Assembly: GCA_021200555.1 (NCBI GenBank)
Contig: JAJQGK010000034.1
Coordinates: 1 to 56,257, forward strand
From: Clostridiales bacterium
Lineage (GTDB): Bacteria > Bacillota > Clostridia > Oscillospirales > Acutalibacteraceae
DNA length: 56,257 bases
Direction: 5' to 3'
Each line of letters begins with the position of its first letter. The first letter of the stretch is position 1. Shown here piece by piece: positions 1 to 9,638 of the stretch. A program made the position numbers and the translations under genes. Below the pieces are notes generated by a model. The model was not told the DNA's origin and searched no databases. It worked only from the letters and a program-made list of their open reading frames with translations.

Positions 1-22
1 AGCTTAAGGTGCGTGAAAACAT

Positions 23-1000
23 TTGAGTATATATTTTTTAAAACCCGCATTAAAAGAAACAATCTGGGGCGGCAACAGACTTAAAAACGAATACGGCATG
101 CAAACGGACATGAAAAACATTGCCGAAGCGTGGATGCTCTCCTGCCATGAGGACGGCGAATCCGTAGTTCTCAACAGCGATTTTAAGGGAAAAACGCTGT
201 CAAAGCTTATAGAGGATGAGCTGGGGATGGAATGCCTCGGCTTTAACGGTAGGGATTTTACGGACATTGAGGACTTTCCTATTCTCATTAAGCTTATAGA
301 CGCCGATGACAATTTGTCTGTTCAGGTGCATCCCGATGACGAATATGCCGCCGAGCACGAAAAAGACATAAGGGGAAAAACCGAAGCGTGGTACATTATA
401 GACTGCGACGAGGGTTCTCAGCTCGTTTACGGCTTTAAAGAGGAAATAACGAAAGATGAATTTCGCAGCTCAATAAGCGACGGAACTCTTCTTGAAAAGG
501 TGAACCGTGTTGACGTAAAGCCCGGAGACGTGGCGTTTATCCCGTCGGGAACTCTTCACGCCATAGGTAAGGGCATACTCCTGGCTGAGGTTCAGCAGAG
601 CTGCAACACAACCTACAGGGTGTTTGACTACAACAGAAAAGGACTTGACGGAAAGCCCAGACAGTTACATATTGAAAAGGCTGCGGATGTAACAAAGTGC
701 GTTCCGCCCGAAAGAAATCTCGAACCGGAGGGAATGCCGGTAAAGCATGACGGATATACCAGCATTCTTTTGACGGAATGTGAATACTTTTCAACCACTC
801 TTATACTGTCCGAAAGCCTTTATGCGGACACAGCGGACGAAAAATCTTTTGTCTCTGTCATTGTCCTTGAGGGCAGCGGCAAAATCAAAAACAACGGTGA
901 GGAATATCCCGTCAACAAAGGCGACAGCATATTCCTGCCTGCCGACAGCGGATCATACTATATTTCGGGTCAGACAAAGCTTTTGGTCACAAGGATTTAA
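23..1000 (+). CDS. manA: Mannose-6-phosphate isomerase, class I (cupin)
   Basis: Cytoplasmic zinc enzyme that interconverts mannose 6-phosphate and fructose 6-phosphate, linking mannose use and GDP-mannose synthesis to glycolysis. The 325-aa length fits the short Bacillus-type ManA. Visible signatures are the N-terminal KPALKETIWGG, the metal-binding QVHPDDEYA around residue 100, the Glu in KTEAWYII, and PSGTLHAIGKG near residue 175. The C-terminal half is a second cupin barrel (VLEGSGKI). The start is a TTG preceded by AAGGTG; no in-frame ATG lies nearby upstream, and the gene begins almost at the window edge, so its promoter is not visible. An ABC-F gene follows 33 bp downstream, possibly co-transcribed. 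Family assignment is firm; the TTG start is inferred. Confidence 0.92.
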   Translation: MSIYFLKPALKETIWGGNRLKNEYGMQTDMKNIAEAWMLSCHEDGESVVLNSDFKGKTLSKLIEDELGMECLGFNGRDFTDIEDFPILIKLIDADDNLSVQVHPDDEYAAEHEKDIRGKTEAWYIIDCDEGSQLVYGFKEEITKDEFRSSISDGTLLEKVNRVDVKPGDVAFIPSGTLHAIGKGILLAEVQQSCNTTYRVFDYNRKGLDGKPRQLHIEKAADVTKCVPPERNLEPEGMPVKHDGYTSILLTECEYFSTTLILSESLYADTADEKSFVSVIVLEGSGKIKNNGEEYPVNKGDSIFLPADSGSYYISGQTKLLVTRI

Positions 1001-1033
1001 ATACAGAAAAACTTAAATTTTACGGGATAAAAT

Positions 1034-2917
1034 ATGTCAGTTATCAGCGCTCATTCATTAACAATGGAGTTTCTCGACAATGTTCTGTTTGACAGGGCAT
1101 CCTTTGATGTTGAGGAACATGACAAGGTAGGTCTTATCGGAGCCAACGGTGTCGGTAAGACCACACTTTTTAAGCTCATCGCAGGGATTTACGAGCCCTC
1201 GGAGGGCAGCATTTTTGTGTCTTCAAAGGTAAAAACGGGCATAGTGGAGCAGCACGCATGCTCCGATTTTACAAGGACGGCAAAGCAGGAAATGCTCTCC
1301 GTATTCGAAAATTTAATAATCATCGAAAAAGAGCTTGAGGCGCTGAACAGAGAAATCGATTTGCATCCGGAAAATGCGGACGAGCTTATTGAAAAGCAGT
1401 CCTCTTTAACGGAAAAATTTCAGTCAGAGGGCGGTCTTACATACCGTTCAAGGGCTGCGTCAATGCTTGCGGGACTGGGCTTTTCCGAAAGCGAGACGAA
1501 CCTGTCCGTAGGCAGTTTAAGCGGCGGACAAAGAACAAAAATAAGCTTGGGAAAGCTGCTGCTGTCAAATTCGGATCTTATTCTTCTTGACGAACCTACC
1601 AACCACCTTGATATAAAAAGCGTGGAATGGTTGGAGGATTTTCTTTCAAAATACAACGGAACGGCACTGATTATCTCCCACGACAGATATTTCCTTGACA
1701 AAATCACAAACAAAACCATGGAAATCGAACACCGAAAAATAAGCATCCGCAAGGGAAATTACTCGGTTTATGCTGCGTTAAAAGCGGAACAAGAGGAAGC
1801 GGACAGACGCAAATACAATCAGCAGACGAAAGAGATTGAAAGAATCGAAGGGATAATCAAGCAGCAAAGGCAGTTCAACAGAGAACGCAATTATATAACA
1901 ATCGCAGACAAGCAAAAGCAAATTGACAGAATCAAAGCGGAGCTTGTTGAAATCAATAAGGATGAAAAGCCCTTGAAGCTCAGCTTTAAAGCACAGTCCA
2001 ACAGCGGTAACGATGTGATTGCGGCACAGGATATATCAAAATCCTACTCAGGAAAGTATCTTTTTAAGGATGTATCGCTTAATGTTTACAGAGGAGAAAG
2101 AATTTTTCTTTTGGGTGCAAACGGCTGCGGAAAATCCACGCTGCTAAAGACAATAATCGGAAAAATAACGCCCGACACCGGTCTGTGCCGTTTCGGCGCA
2201 AATGTGCATTTGGGTTATTTTGACCAAATACAATCGGGGCTTTCCTCGTCAAAGACCGTTTTGGAGGAGCTTTACGACACCTTCCCGGCTTATACAATCT
2301 CCGAGCTTCGGGGATTTTTGGGTGCGTTCAAATTCGGCGGCGAAGACATAAACAAAGTCATGTGCGATCTCAGCGGCGGAGAAAGGGCAAGGATCGCGCT
2401 TTTGGAGCTTATGCTTAAAAAACCGAACCTTCTGATACTGGACGAGCCCACAAACCATCTTGACATTGCTTCAAGAGAGGTTTTAGAGGACGCTCTTCTT
2501 GATTACGACGGCACAATTCTCTGTGTATCCCACGACCGTTTTCTCGTAAACAAGCTGGCGACACGGATACTCATACTGAAAGACGGCTCTTTAACGTCAT
2601 TTGACGGAACATACGAAGACTATGCCGCCGCCGCTGCCATGCCGGTAAAGACTGCTCAAAAGCAGGAGAAAAAGCCCAACGAATACCTGCTGCGGAAAGA
2701 GAGAGAATCCGAGGAACGAAAAAGAAAAACGAGGATAAAAAGGCTCGAAGCGGAAATTGAAGAAACGGAGCTTTTGAAAACGGAAACGGAAAATGAGCTT
2801 CAAAAATCCGATGTCATTTCCGACTACAAAAAGCTGTCGGAGCTTACGGAGAAATTGAACAAGCTTGCCGAAAAGCAGGACAGGCTGTATGAAGAGTGGA
2901 TGCAAATCAACGGGTAG
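1034..2917 (+). CDS. ABC-F family ATPase (YdiF/Uup-like)
   Basis: Soluble ATPase with two ABC domains in one 627-aa chain and no membrane segments. ABC-F proteins act on ribosomes, as translation factors or antibiotic-protection proteins. Domain 1 has Walker A GANGVGKT (about residue 38) and signature LSGGQRTK; domain 2 has GANGCGKS (about 363) and LSGGERAR. Both carry LDEPTNHLDI Walker B motifs. A charged linker of about 80 residues separates the domains, and residues 545-627 form a Lys/Glu-rich coiled coil as in Uup and YdiF. The substrate or ribosomal role cannot be read from sequence. Nothing suggests a mobile resistance gene. It lies 33 bp after manA and is followed by a hairpin terminator. 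Confidence 0.9.
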   Translation: MSVISAHSLTMEFLDNVLFDRASFDVEEHDKVGLIGANGVGKTTLFKLIAGIYEPSEGSIFVSSKVKTGIVEQHACSDFTRTAKQEMLSVFENLIIIEKELEALNREIDLHPENADELIEKQSSLTEKFQSEGGLTYRSRAASMLAGLGFSESETNLSVGSLSGGQRTKISLGKLLLSNSDLILLDEPTNHLDIKSVEWLEDFLSKYNGTALIISHDRYFLDKITNKTMEIEHRKISIRKGNYSVYAALKAEQEEADRRKYNQQTKEIERIEGIIKQQRQFNRERNYITIADKQKQIDRIKAELVEINKDEKPLKLSFKAQSNSGNDVIAAQDISKSYSGKYLFKDVSLNVYRGERIFLLGANGCGKSTLLKTIIGKITPDTGLCRFGANVHLGYFDQIQSGLSSSKTVLEELYDTFPAYTISELRGFLGAFKFGGEDINKVMCDLSGGERARIALLELMLKKPNLLILDEPTNHLDIASREVLEDALLDYDGTILCVSHDRFLVNKLATRILILKDGSLTSFDGTYEDYAAAAAMPVKTAQKQEKKPNEYLLRKERESEERKRKTRIKRLEAEIEETELLKTETENELQKSDVISDYKKLSELTEKLNKLAEKQDRLYEEWMQING

Positions 2918-2991
2918 CAATCCGCCGATAATCTACAGCTTACCGTTTGATTTTTGCCGCATCTCCGTCATGCGGAAATTCCCGTAACGAC

Positions 2992-3017
2992 TGCATACTA
3001 TGTGTATGCATTTTTTA
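2992..3017 (+). terminator. Intrinsic terminator after the ABC-F gene
   Basis: Stem GCATAC/GTATGC with a 5-nt loop followed by ATTTTTTA. A second hairpin, CCGCAT/ATGCGG, lies just upstream (about 2958-2975). Both sit in the 380-bp gap before argC, which otherwise holds only AT-rich sequence and the argC control region. Confidence 0.6.
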
Positions 3018-3194
3018 TGCATAAAAATGAATATATGCAAATATTTTTGAATAATACGCTTTTTTATTCTCGGTATTTTTTCCTTTTTTATCCCTACTTT
3101 CCCTGTATTCCGCACATTATTTTTATATATACAATCGGAGAATTTCACAATAAAAACATCAAAAATCCGCTGTTATAATACAAGATTACAAAGT

Positions 3195-3208
3195 TGCATA
3201 AATATTCA
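3195..3208. promoter_or_regulatory. Candidate ARG box (ArgR operator)
   Basis: TGCATAAATATTCA differs by one base from the inverted-repeat ARG-box core TGAAT-N4-ATTCA and lies just upstream of the argC -35. A related TGCATAAAAATGAA occurs at about 3019-3032. Position and sequence suggest arginine-dependent repression by ArgR/AhrC; no argR gene is in the window. Confidence 0.5.
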
Positions 3209-3216
3209 AGAATTTA

Positions 3217-3244
3217 TTGACAAACACAATTAAAAGAGTAAAAT
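3217..3244 (+). promoter_or_regulatory. Sigma-A promoter of the arg-car operon
   Basis: TTGACA (3217-3222), 16-bp spacer, TAAAAT (3239-3244), about 55 bp upstream of the argC ATG and overlapped on its left by the ARG-box-like site. Confidence 0.7.
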
Positions 3245-3299
3245 ACTAATAATAGGAAAATAATCTAACCTGAGTGTCTACTTGAAAGGATAAAATAAA

Positions 3300-4241
3300 A
3301 TGTACAAGGTATTTATTGACGGAAATCAAGGAACAACCGGTTTGAGGCTTTATGACAGGCTCAGCAAGAGAACCGATATTGAGCTTTTGAAAATATCCGA
3401 CGAGCTGCGTAAGGATAAGGAGGAGCGAAGAAGGCTTATAAATTCAAGCGATATTACCTTTTTATGCCTTCCCGATGCGGCATCACGCGAATCCGTTTCC
3501 CTGTGCGACAATGAAAATACCGTCATAATTGACGCTTCCACCGCTCACCGAACCGAAGAAGACTGGGCTTACGGTTTCCCGGAGCTTTCCCCCGAATACC
3601 GTTCGGCAATTGAAACATCAAAAAGAATTGCGGTTCCGGGCTGTCACGCAAGCGGTTTCATCTCCATTGTCTATCCTCTTATCAAATCGGGAATTATGCC
3701 TGCGGACTACCCCTGTGTTTGCCACTCCTTAACAGGCTACAGCGGCGGCGGCAGGAAAATGGCTGAGCAATACGAAAACGACAAAACCGAAGATCTGTTT
3801 GCTCCGAGACAGTACGGGCTGAACCAAAACCACAAGCATCTCAAGGAGATGAAATATATAACCGGATTGGATGCGGCTCCCCTGTTCACGCCTATTGTAG
3901 ACGACTATTACAGCGGAATGTCCACAACGGTTCCCCTTTACACAAAGCTTTTGAACGGCGCTTCCATTTACGATGTTTACGGCATGTTCTGCGAGCAGTA
4001 CAACAATTCGGCTGTCGTTTCAACAATTCCTTTTGAAGGCGGAACGGACAACCCCGTCACAATGATTTCGGCAAACGCTTTATCGGGGTCGGATTCGATG
4101 AAAATATTTATTTCAGGCAATGAAGAGCGTATTTTCATAACTTCAATTTTCGACAATTTGGGAAAGGGCGCCTCCGGAGCGGCTGTGCAATGTATGAACA
4201 TTTCTATGGGGATTGATGAAACCACATCCCTTGTATTATGA
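3300..4241 (+). CDS. argC: N-acetyl-gamma-glutamyl-phosphate reductase (type 2)
   Basis: NADPH-dependent reduction of N-acetylglutamyl phosphate to the semialdehyde, third step of arginine synthesis. The 313-aa chain is the short type-2 form, shorter than the ~345-aa type-1 enzymes. The nucleotide-binding N-terminus reads VFIDGNQGTTG; the catalytic cysteine lies in PGCHASG near residue 115; the catalytic His is probably in NQNHKH. It has the AAAGGA ribosome site and is the first gene after the promoter, so it heads the operon argC-J-B-D-F-carA-carB. Confidence 0.93.
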   Translation: MYKVFIDGNQGTTGLRLYDRLSKRTDIELLKISDELRKDKEERRRLINSSDITFLCLPDAASRESVSLCDNENTVIIDASTAHRTEEDWAYGFPELSPEYRSAIETSKRIAVPGCHASGFISIVYPLIKSGIMPADYPCVCHSLTGYSGGGRKMAEQYENDKTEDLFAPRQYGLNQNHKHLKEMKYITGLDAAPLFTPIVDDYYSGMSTTVPLYTKLLNGASIYDVYGMFCEQYNNSAVVSTIPFEGGTDNPVTMISANALSGSDSMKIFISGNEERIFITSIFDNLGKGASGAAVQCMNISMGIDETTSLVL

Positions 4242-4285
4242 GTTTATGAAATAACGATAGATTTGAAAGGACGGTTAATGTTAAA

Positions 4286-5500
4286 ATGGACTATATTGAC
4301 GGAGGAGTATGCGCCGCAAAGGGTTTTACGGCAAGCGGCATACACTGCGGAATAAGAAAAAACAAATCAAAGCGTGATTTAGCGCTTATATACAGCGAGA
4401 AAAAAGCTTCTGCGGCGGGAATTTACACGCTTAACCTTGTAAAAGGCGCACCTATCGAGGTAACAAAGAAAAATATTTCAGACGGAACGGCTCAAGCGGT
4501 AATCTGCAACAGCGGAAACGCCAACACCTGCAACGCCGACGGCAAAGAGGTTGCCGAAAAAATGTGCGTTCTTGCGGGAAAAGCTTTAAATATCAGTCCA
4601 AGCGACGTTATAGTGGCTTCCACCGGAGTTATCGGAGTTCCCCTTGACATATCCCCCATAGAAAACGGAATGTCCGATCTTGCCGCCAATCTCGGCAGCA
4701 ACAACAGCAGAGACGCGGCAGAAGCGATAATGACCACCGACACCGCTGTGAAGGAATTTGCCGTAAGCTTTAAATTAGACGGCAAGGAGTGCAAAATCGG
4801 CGGAATTGCAAAGGGCTCCGGTATGATCCACCCCAATCTGGCAACCATGCTTGTATTCATAACAACGGACGCTGCAATTTCTCCCGACCTTCTGCACAAA
4901 GCCCTTTATTCGGACGCTCAAAAGAGCTTTAACATGATAAGCATTGACGGCGACACATCCACAAACGATATGGTTGTCGTTCTTGCAAACGGAATGGCGG
5001 GCAATGCAGTTATAGACGAAGAAAACGAAGACTTTAACACGTTTAAGCAGGCTCTTGCCATGGTTACGGAAAAGCTTTGCCGAGCCATAGCAAAGGACGG
5101 CGAAGGCGCAACAAGGCTTTTGGAGTGCTGCGTTAAGGGCGGAAAGGATTGGATCACCGCAAAGACGGCAGCCAAATCCGTTGTATGCTCCAACCTTGTT
5201 AAATCCATGATTTTCGGAGCAGACGCCAACTGCGGACGTATTCTCTGCGCTTTGGGCTACAGCGGCGCCGATATAAAGCCGGAAAAAACGGACGTTTCCT
5301 ACGAAAGTGAAAAAGGACGGATTGACGTATGCAAAAACGGCATTGTCATCCCATTTGACGAGGATAAGGCAAAGGAAATTCTGCTTTGTGATGAAATCAA
5401 AATCCTTGTGGATTTAAAGGACGGAGACGAATGCGCCGTTGCGAGAGGCTGCGACCTTACATACGACTACGTAAAAATTAACGGCGACTACAGAACATAA
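4286..5500 (+). CDS. argJ: Glutamate N-acetyltransferase / amino-acid acetyltransferase
   Basis: Transfers acetyl from N-acetylornithine to glutamate, recycling acetyl groups in the cyclic arginine pathway; bifunctional forms also use acetyl-CoA. The 404-aa precursor has the autoproteolysis region KGSGMIHPNLATMLVF near residue 180, where the chain is cut before the conserved Thr to give alpha and beta subunits with Thr as nucleophile. The N-terminal GGVCAAKGFTASGIHCG and the C-terminal Tyr-Asp-Tyr region are typical. The presence of argJ means that argE and a separate argA are not required. It follows argC by 44 bp with an AAAGGA site. Confidence 0.94.
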   Translation: MDYIDGGVCAAKGFTASGIHCGIRKNKSKRDLALIYSEKKASAAGIYTLNLVKGAPIEVTKKNISDGTAQAVICNSGNANTCNADGKEVAEKMCVLAGKALNISPSDVIVASTGVIGVPLDISPIENGMSDLAANLGSNNSRDAAEAIMTTDTAVKEFAVSFKLDGKECKIGGIAKGSGMIHPNLATMLVFITTDAAISPDLLHKALYSDAQKSFNMISIDGDTSTNDMVVVLANGMAGNAVIDEENEDFNTFKQALAMVTEKLCRAIAKDGEGATRLLECCVKGGKDWITAKTAAKSVVCSNLVKSMIFGADANCGRILCALGYSGADIKPEKTDVSYESEKGRIDVCKNGIVIPFDEDKAKEILLCDEIKILVDLKDGDECAVARGCDLTYDYVKINGDYRT

Positions 5501-5526
5501 ATTTTATAATCAAGGAGAAAAACATA

Positions 5527-6381
5527 ATGCAGCTCAGTAATGAAACAAGAGCCGAGGTTTTAACCCACGCTCTGCCTTATATACAAAAATACAGGAACAA
5601 AATCATAGTTGTAAAATACGGCGGAAATGCCATGATAAGCGAAGAACTCAAGGATGCTGTTATAGGCGACCTTATACTTTTGTCGATTATCGGAATTAAG
5701 GTTGTCCTTGTTCACGGCGGCGGTCCGGAAATAAACGAAATGCTTAAAAAAACAGGCAAAAAATCAGAGTTTATAGACGGGTTGAGAGTAACCGACAAGG
5801 AATCCGTTGAAATTGTTCAAATGGTTCTTGCGGGCAAAATCAACAAAAACATTGTAAATCAAATCCAAAGCAAAGGCGGAAAGGCTGTGGGGCTTTGCGG
5901 AATAGACGCTCATATGATAAAGGCGAAGAAATTGGACGACGTTCACGGCTATGTGGGAGAAATCACGGAGATCAACACCGATCTTATCTCCGACCTTATA
6001 GAAAAGGATTACATTCCGGTAATATCAACCATCGGCTATGACGATGACAACAACTCCTACAACATAAATGCGGACACTGCCGCCGCCTACATTGCGGGAG
6101 CGCTTAAAGCCGAAAGCCTTATAAATATGACGGATATTCCGGGACTTCTCAAGGACAAAAACGACCCCTCCACTCTTATTAAAAAGCTCTATGTCAGCGA
6201 CGCTCCGGAATTAATGCACGAAGGGGTTATTTCCGGCGGAATGATACCTAAAATAAAATGCTGCACGGAGGCAATCCGAATGGGTGTTAAAAAGGTATTT
6301 ATTATTGACGGCAGAATACCGCACGCCATTCTGATTGAGACTCTTACGGACGAGGGCATAGGAACAATGTTTGTGGAATGA
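5527..6381 (+). CDS. argB: Acetylglutamate kinase
   Basis: Phosphorylates N-acetylglutamate, the second and usually feedback-controlled step of arginine synthesis. The 284-aa amino-acid-kinase fold shows VKYGGNAM near residue 25 (the usual phosphate-binding Lys and Gly), VLVHGGGPEIN, and the late INADTAAAYIAGAL substrate/ATP region. An N-terminal extension (about 20 residues before the core, LPYIQKYRNK) is present, as in hexameric arginine-inhibited enzymes, so feedback inhibition is plausible but not shown. It starts 26 bp after argJ with AAGGAG and ends 9 bp before argD. Confidence 0.95.
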   Translation: MQLSNETRAEVLTHALPYIQKYRNKIIVVKYGGNAMISEELKDAVIGDLILLSIIGIKVVLVHGGGPEINEMLKKTGKKSEFIDGLRVTDKESVEIVQMVLAGKINKNIVNQIQSKGGKAVGLCGIDAHMIKAKKLDDVHGYVGEITEINTDLISDLIEKDYIPVISTIGYDDDNNSYNINADTAAAYIAGALKAESLINMTDIPGLLKDKNDPSTLIKKLYVSDAPELMHEGVISGGMIPKIKCCTEAIRMGVKKVFIIDGRIPHAILIETLTDEGIGTMFVE

Positions 6382-6390
6382 GGAAATAAC

Positions 6391-7554
6391 ATGAATACGA
6401 TAGAGAAGGATAATGAATATATAGCCCATACTTACGCCCGTTTTCCCATAACTCTTGTACGGGGAAAAGGCGCTGTGGCTCAGGACGACAAAGGTAAATC
6501 ATACATAGATATGGGAAGCGGTATAGGCGTTACGATTTTCGGATACTGTGACGAGGAATGGATTGAAGCGGTCACCGCACAGCTTAATAAAATCCAGCAC
6601 ACCTCAAATCTTTATTACACGGAACCCGGCGTTGAGCTTGCCCAATTGCTGTGTGAAAAATCGGGAATGAAAAAATGCTTTTTCGGCAATTCCGGAGCCG
6701 AGGCAAACGAGTGCTGCATAAAAGCGGCGAGAAAATATTCCTTTGACAAATACCAACGCAACGACAGAAACGTTATAATATCCCTTAAGCAGAGCTTTCA
6801 CGGCAGAACCCTTGCAACCCTCAAGGCAACCGGACAGGAGGCGTTTCACGATATATTCGGACCCTTCCCCGACGGCTTTATATATGCCGACGCCAACGAT
6901 TTTGAGGGCTTTGAAAAGCTTTGTGACGACAAGGTATGCGCCGTTATGATGGAAATTGTACAGGGCGAGGGCGGCGTAATTGCTCTTGACGGCGATTTTG
7001 TAAAAAAGGTTTGCGAATTTTGCAATGAGCATGATATACTTGTAATAATAGACGAGGTGCAGACAGGCAACGGAAGAACGGGAAAAATGTACGCTTATCA
7101 GCACTACGGCGTAATGCCGGATCTCGTTTCCACCGCAAAGGGAGTCGCAGGCGGACTGCCTATGGGAGTGTGCCTTTTCGGCGAAAAGACAAAAGACACC
7201 TTTACCCTCGGTTCTCACGGCTCGACATTCGGAATGAACCCCGTTATCGCCGCCGGAGCCGTAAGCATTGTCAAAAGAATCGACGATAAGTTTTTAAGCG
7301 AGGTTACAAAAAAGGGAAAATACATAAAAGACAGGCTGTCAAAATGCAAAAACGTCAAAAGCGTCAGCGGCATGGGGCTTATGCTCGGTATTGAAACGAC
7401 GAAGGATGCAAAGCAGGTCGCTGCCGAATGCATGAACAGAGGAGTGCTTCCTCTGACGGCGAAAAACAAGATAAGGCTCCTGCCACCGCTGAACATCGAC
7501 AATGAAAACCTAAAACAGGCCATGGACGTTATCACGGCCGTAATTGATGAATAA
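6391..7554 (+). CDS. argD: Acetylornithine aminotransferase
   Basis: PLP-dependent class III transaminase converting N-acetylglutamate semialdehyde to N-acetylornithine with glutamate as donor. The 387-aa length is typical. Visible motifs are GNSGAEANE (phosphate binding), FHGRTLATLKATGQ, the cofactor Asp in IIDEVQTGNGRTG, and the Schiff-base Lys in STAKGVAGGLPMG near residue 245. It sits between argB and argF in the operon with only 9 bp separating it from argB. The role could extend to succinyl-diaminopimelate transamination, as known for some homologues. Confidence 0.94.
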   Translation: MNTIEKDNEYIAHTYARFPITLVRGKGAVAQDDKGKSYIDMGSGIGVTIFGYCDEEWIEAVTAQLNKIQHTSNLYYTEPGVELAQLLCEKSGMKKCFFGNSGAEANECCIKAARKYSFDKYQRNDRNVIISLKQSFHGRTLATLKATGQEAFHDIFGPFPDGFIYADANDFEGFEKLCDDKVCAVMMEIVQGEGGVIALDGDFVKKVCEFCNEHDILVIIDEVQTGNGRTGKMYAYQHYGVMPDLVSTAKGVAGGLPMGVCLFGEKTKDTFTLGSHGSTFGMNPVIAAGAVSIVKRIDDKFLSEVTKKGKYIKDRLSKCKNVKSVSGMGLMLGIETTKDAKQVAAECMNRGVLPLTAKNKIRLLPPLNIDNENLKQAMDVITAVIDE

Positions 7555-7607
7555 CGTAAAATTATAAAACCGCTATTTTTCCTCAGACCTCAGAAAGGAA
7601 GACACAT

Positions 7608-8519
7608 ATGAACCATTTACTGAAATTAGGCGACTTAAGCGAGAAAGAAATTCTTTCAATCCTCAATCTTGCCGACCAGCTTAAATATGAGAAAAAACAC
7701 AATATCGAGCATCACTATCTTAAGGGGAAAACCCTTGGTATGATTTTTGCAAAGTCGTCCACAAGGACAAGAGTTTCCTTTGAGGTCGGCATGTACGACC
7801 TGGGAGGCTCCGCTCTGTTTTTGAGCAATGCAAACACGCAGCTCGGAAGAGGAGAGCCCGTAGAGGACACCGCAAGAGTGCTTTCACGCTATCTTGACGG
7901 AATAATGATCAGAACCTTCGATCAATCGGAAGTGGAAACCTTTGCAAAATACGGCTCAATTCCCATTATTAACGGTTTGACCGATTACGCTCATCCCTGC
8001 CAGGTTCTTGCGGATCTTATGACAATCAGAGAAATCAAAAACACATTCAAGGGTATGAAAATGACGTTTATCGGCGACGGCAACAACATGGCAAATTCCC
8101 TTATTGTCGGCGGATTAAAGGTCGGCATGGAGGTTGCTGTAGCGTGTCCGAAGGATTACAAGCCGGACAGCGATATACTTAAATGGGCCGAAACCACAGG
8201 TAAATTCACCTTAACGGAGGATATTTACGAAGCCGCCGAAAATGCGGACGTTCTTTATACCGATGTTTGGGCATCCATGGGAGAGGAAAGCGAAGCAGAG
8301 GTTCGCAAAAAGGTATTTAAAGGCTATCAAATCAATTCGGATCTTATGAAAGCCGCAAAACCCGACGCAATAGTACTTCACTGTCTTCCTGCGCACAGAG
8401 GCGAGGAAATCACCGCTGATGTATTTGAGGCTCATGCGGATGAAATTTTTGAAGAAGCCGAAAACCGCCTCCACGCCCAAAAAGCGGTTATGGTAAAGCT
8501 TATGAGAGACTACGCTTAA
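7608..8519 (+). CDS. argF: Ornithine carbamoyltransferase
   Basis: Joins carbamoyl phosphate and ornithine to make citrulline. The 303-aa chain has the carbamoyl-phosphate motif SSTRTRVSFE near residue 49, the HPCQVLADL motif near 127 and the ornithine-binding HCLPAHRGEE near 263. Placement directly before carAB couples substrate supply and use. The 53-bp gap from argD holds a GAAAGGAAG ribosome site and no clear terminator, so it is probably in the same transcript. argG and argH are not in the window. Confidence 0.94.
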   Translation: MNHLLKLGDLSEKEILSILNLADQLKYEKKHNIEHHYLKGKTLGMIFAKSSTRTRVSFEVGMYDLGGSALFLSNANTQLGRGEPVEDTARVLSRYLDGIMIRTFDQSEVETFAKYGSIPIINGLTDYAHPCQVLADLMTIREIKNTFKGMKMTFIGDGNNMANSLIVGGLKVGMEVAVACPKDYKPDSDILKWAETTGKFTLTEDIYEAAENADVLYTDVWASMGEESEAEVRKKVFKGYQINSDLMKAAKPDAIVLHCLPAHRGEEITADVFEAHADEIFEEAENRLHAQKAVMVKLMRDYA

Positions 8520-8567
8520 TACTCTTAATAAAGAATAAAAGCAAAAATAAAAAAAAGGATGATACAG

Positions 8568-9638
8568 ATGCAAAAAATGTATGTCGTCCTAAGTGACGGT
8601 CACATTTTCGAAGGACAGGGCTTCGGCGCAACGGGCGAAAGTCTCGGCGAGCTTGTTTTTACCACCGGCATGGTAGGCTACATTGAAACCCTGACAGATC
8701 CCAGCTACTACGGTCAAATTGTTATGCATACGTTTCCCCTTATAGGAAATTACGGCATGATAAGCGAAGATATGGAAAGTGCGAAATCCGTCGTAAAGGG
8801 CTATGTTGTCAGAGAGTGGTGCGAAATGCCCTCAAATTTCAGAACGGAAACAGATATTGACACATTTCTTAAGGACAACAATATTGTGGCCGTCTCCGGC
8901 GTAGACACCCGTGAAATCACGAAAATTATCCGTGAAGAGGGAGTTATGAACGCTTATATTACTTCGGATCCCTCAAAAGTTGATTTAACAGCCCTTAAAA
9001 GCTATGTTATCAAGGATGCGGTGAAATCGGTCAGCACACTTGAAAAATCCGTTCACAAGGCTGAGAACGAGAAATACAAGGTTGCCCTTATGGATTACGG
9101 CGCAAAGGAAAATATTGTCCGCGAGTTACAGGCAAGAGGCTGCACCGTTTACGTACTCCCCTACAATACGAAAGCGGAAGAAATTCTCGGTATGGACATT
9201 GACGGAATTATGCTTTCAAACGGCCCCGGAGATCCCTCCGAAAATACGGAGCCAATAGCCGAGCTTCAAAAGCTTTTGGGCAAAAAGCCTATCTTCGGCA
9301 TTTGTCTCGGACATCAGCTGCTGGCTCTTGCGGCGGGCGGCAAAACCGAAAAGCTCAAATACGGGCACAGAGGCGCAAATCAGCCTGTCAAACGGTTATC
9401 GGACGGCAGAGTATTCATAACAAGCCAGAACCACGGCTATGCCGTTATAGGCTCGTCTATAGATGAAACAAAGGGAAAAGTGAGCTTTGTAAACGCCAAC
9501 GACGGAACATGTGAAGGAGTGGAATATCCGGAGCTGAACGCTTATACCGTGCAGTTCCACCCGGAAGCCTGCTCCGGTCCCACAGACACAAAATTCCTTT
9601 TTGATAAATTTCTTTCAATGATGGGAGGTAACCGATAA
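8568..9638 (+). CDS. carA: Carbamoyl-phosphate synthase small (glutaminase) subunit
   Basis: Hydrolyses glutamine and passes ammonia to CarB. The N-terminal CPSase domain is followed by a class I glutaminase with the nucleophile Cys in FGICLGHQLLA and the His/Glu pair in QFHPEACSGP. An ATG at 8559 overlaps the AAAAAGGAT ribosome site, so I prefer the ATG at 8568; this gives about 356 aa. The stop codon directly abuts the carB ATG, indicating translational coupling and one-to-one subunit production. Confidence 0.94.
   Translation: MQKMYVVLSDGHIFEGQGFGATGESLGELVFTTGMVGYIETLTDPSYYGQIVMHTFPLIGNYGMISEDMESAKSVVKGYVVREWCEMPSNFRTETDIDTFLKDNNIVAVSGVDTREITKIIREEGVMNAYITSDPSKVDLTALKSYVIKDAVKSVSTLEKSVHKAENEKYKVALMDYGAKENIVRELQARGCTVYVLPYNTKAEEILGMDIDGIMLSNGPGDPSENTEPIAELQKLLGKKPIFGICLGHQLLALAAGGKTEKLKYGHRGANQPVKRLSDGRVFITSQNHGYAVIGSSIDETKGKVSFVNANDGTCEGVEYPELNAYTVQFHPEACSGPTDTKFLFDKFLSMMGGNR

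Noticed and set aside
2954-3178. Small ORFs in the gap before argC
   Set aside because: AT-rich, no ribosome site, overlapping hairpins and the promoter region.
6604-7218. 204-codon ORF antisense to argD
   Set aside because: argD motifs are complete on the plus strand, and the ORF has no initiation signals.
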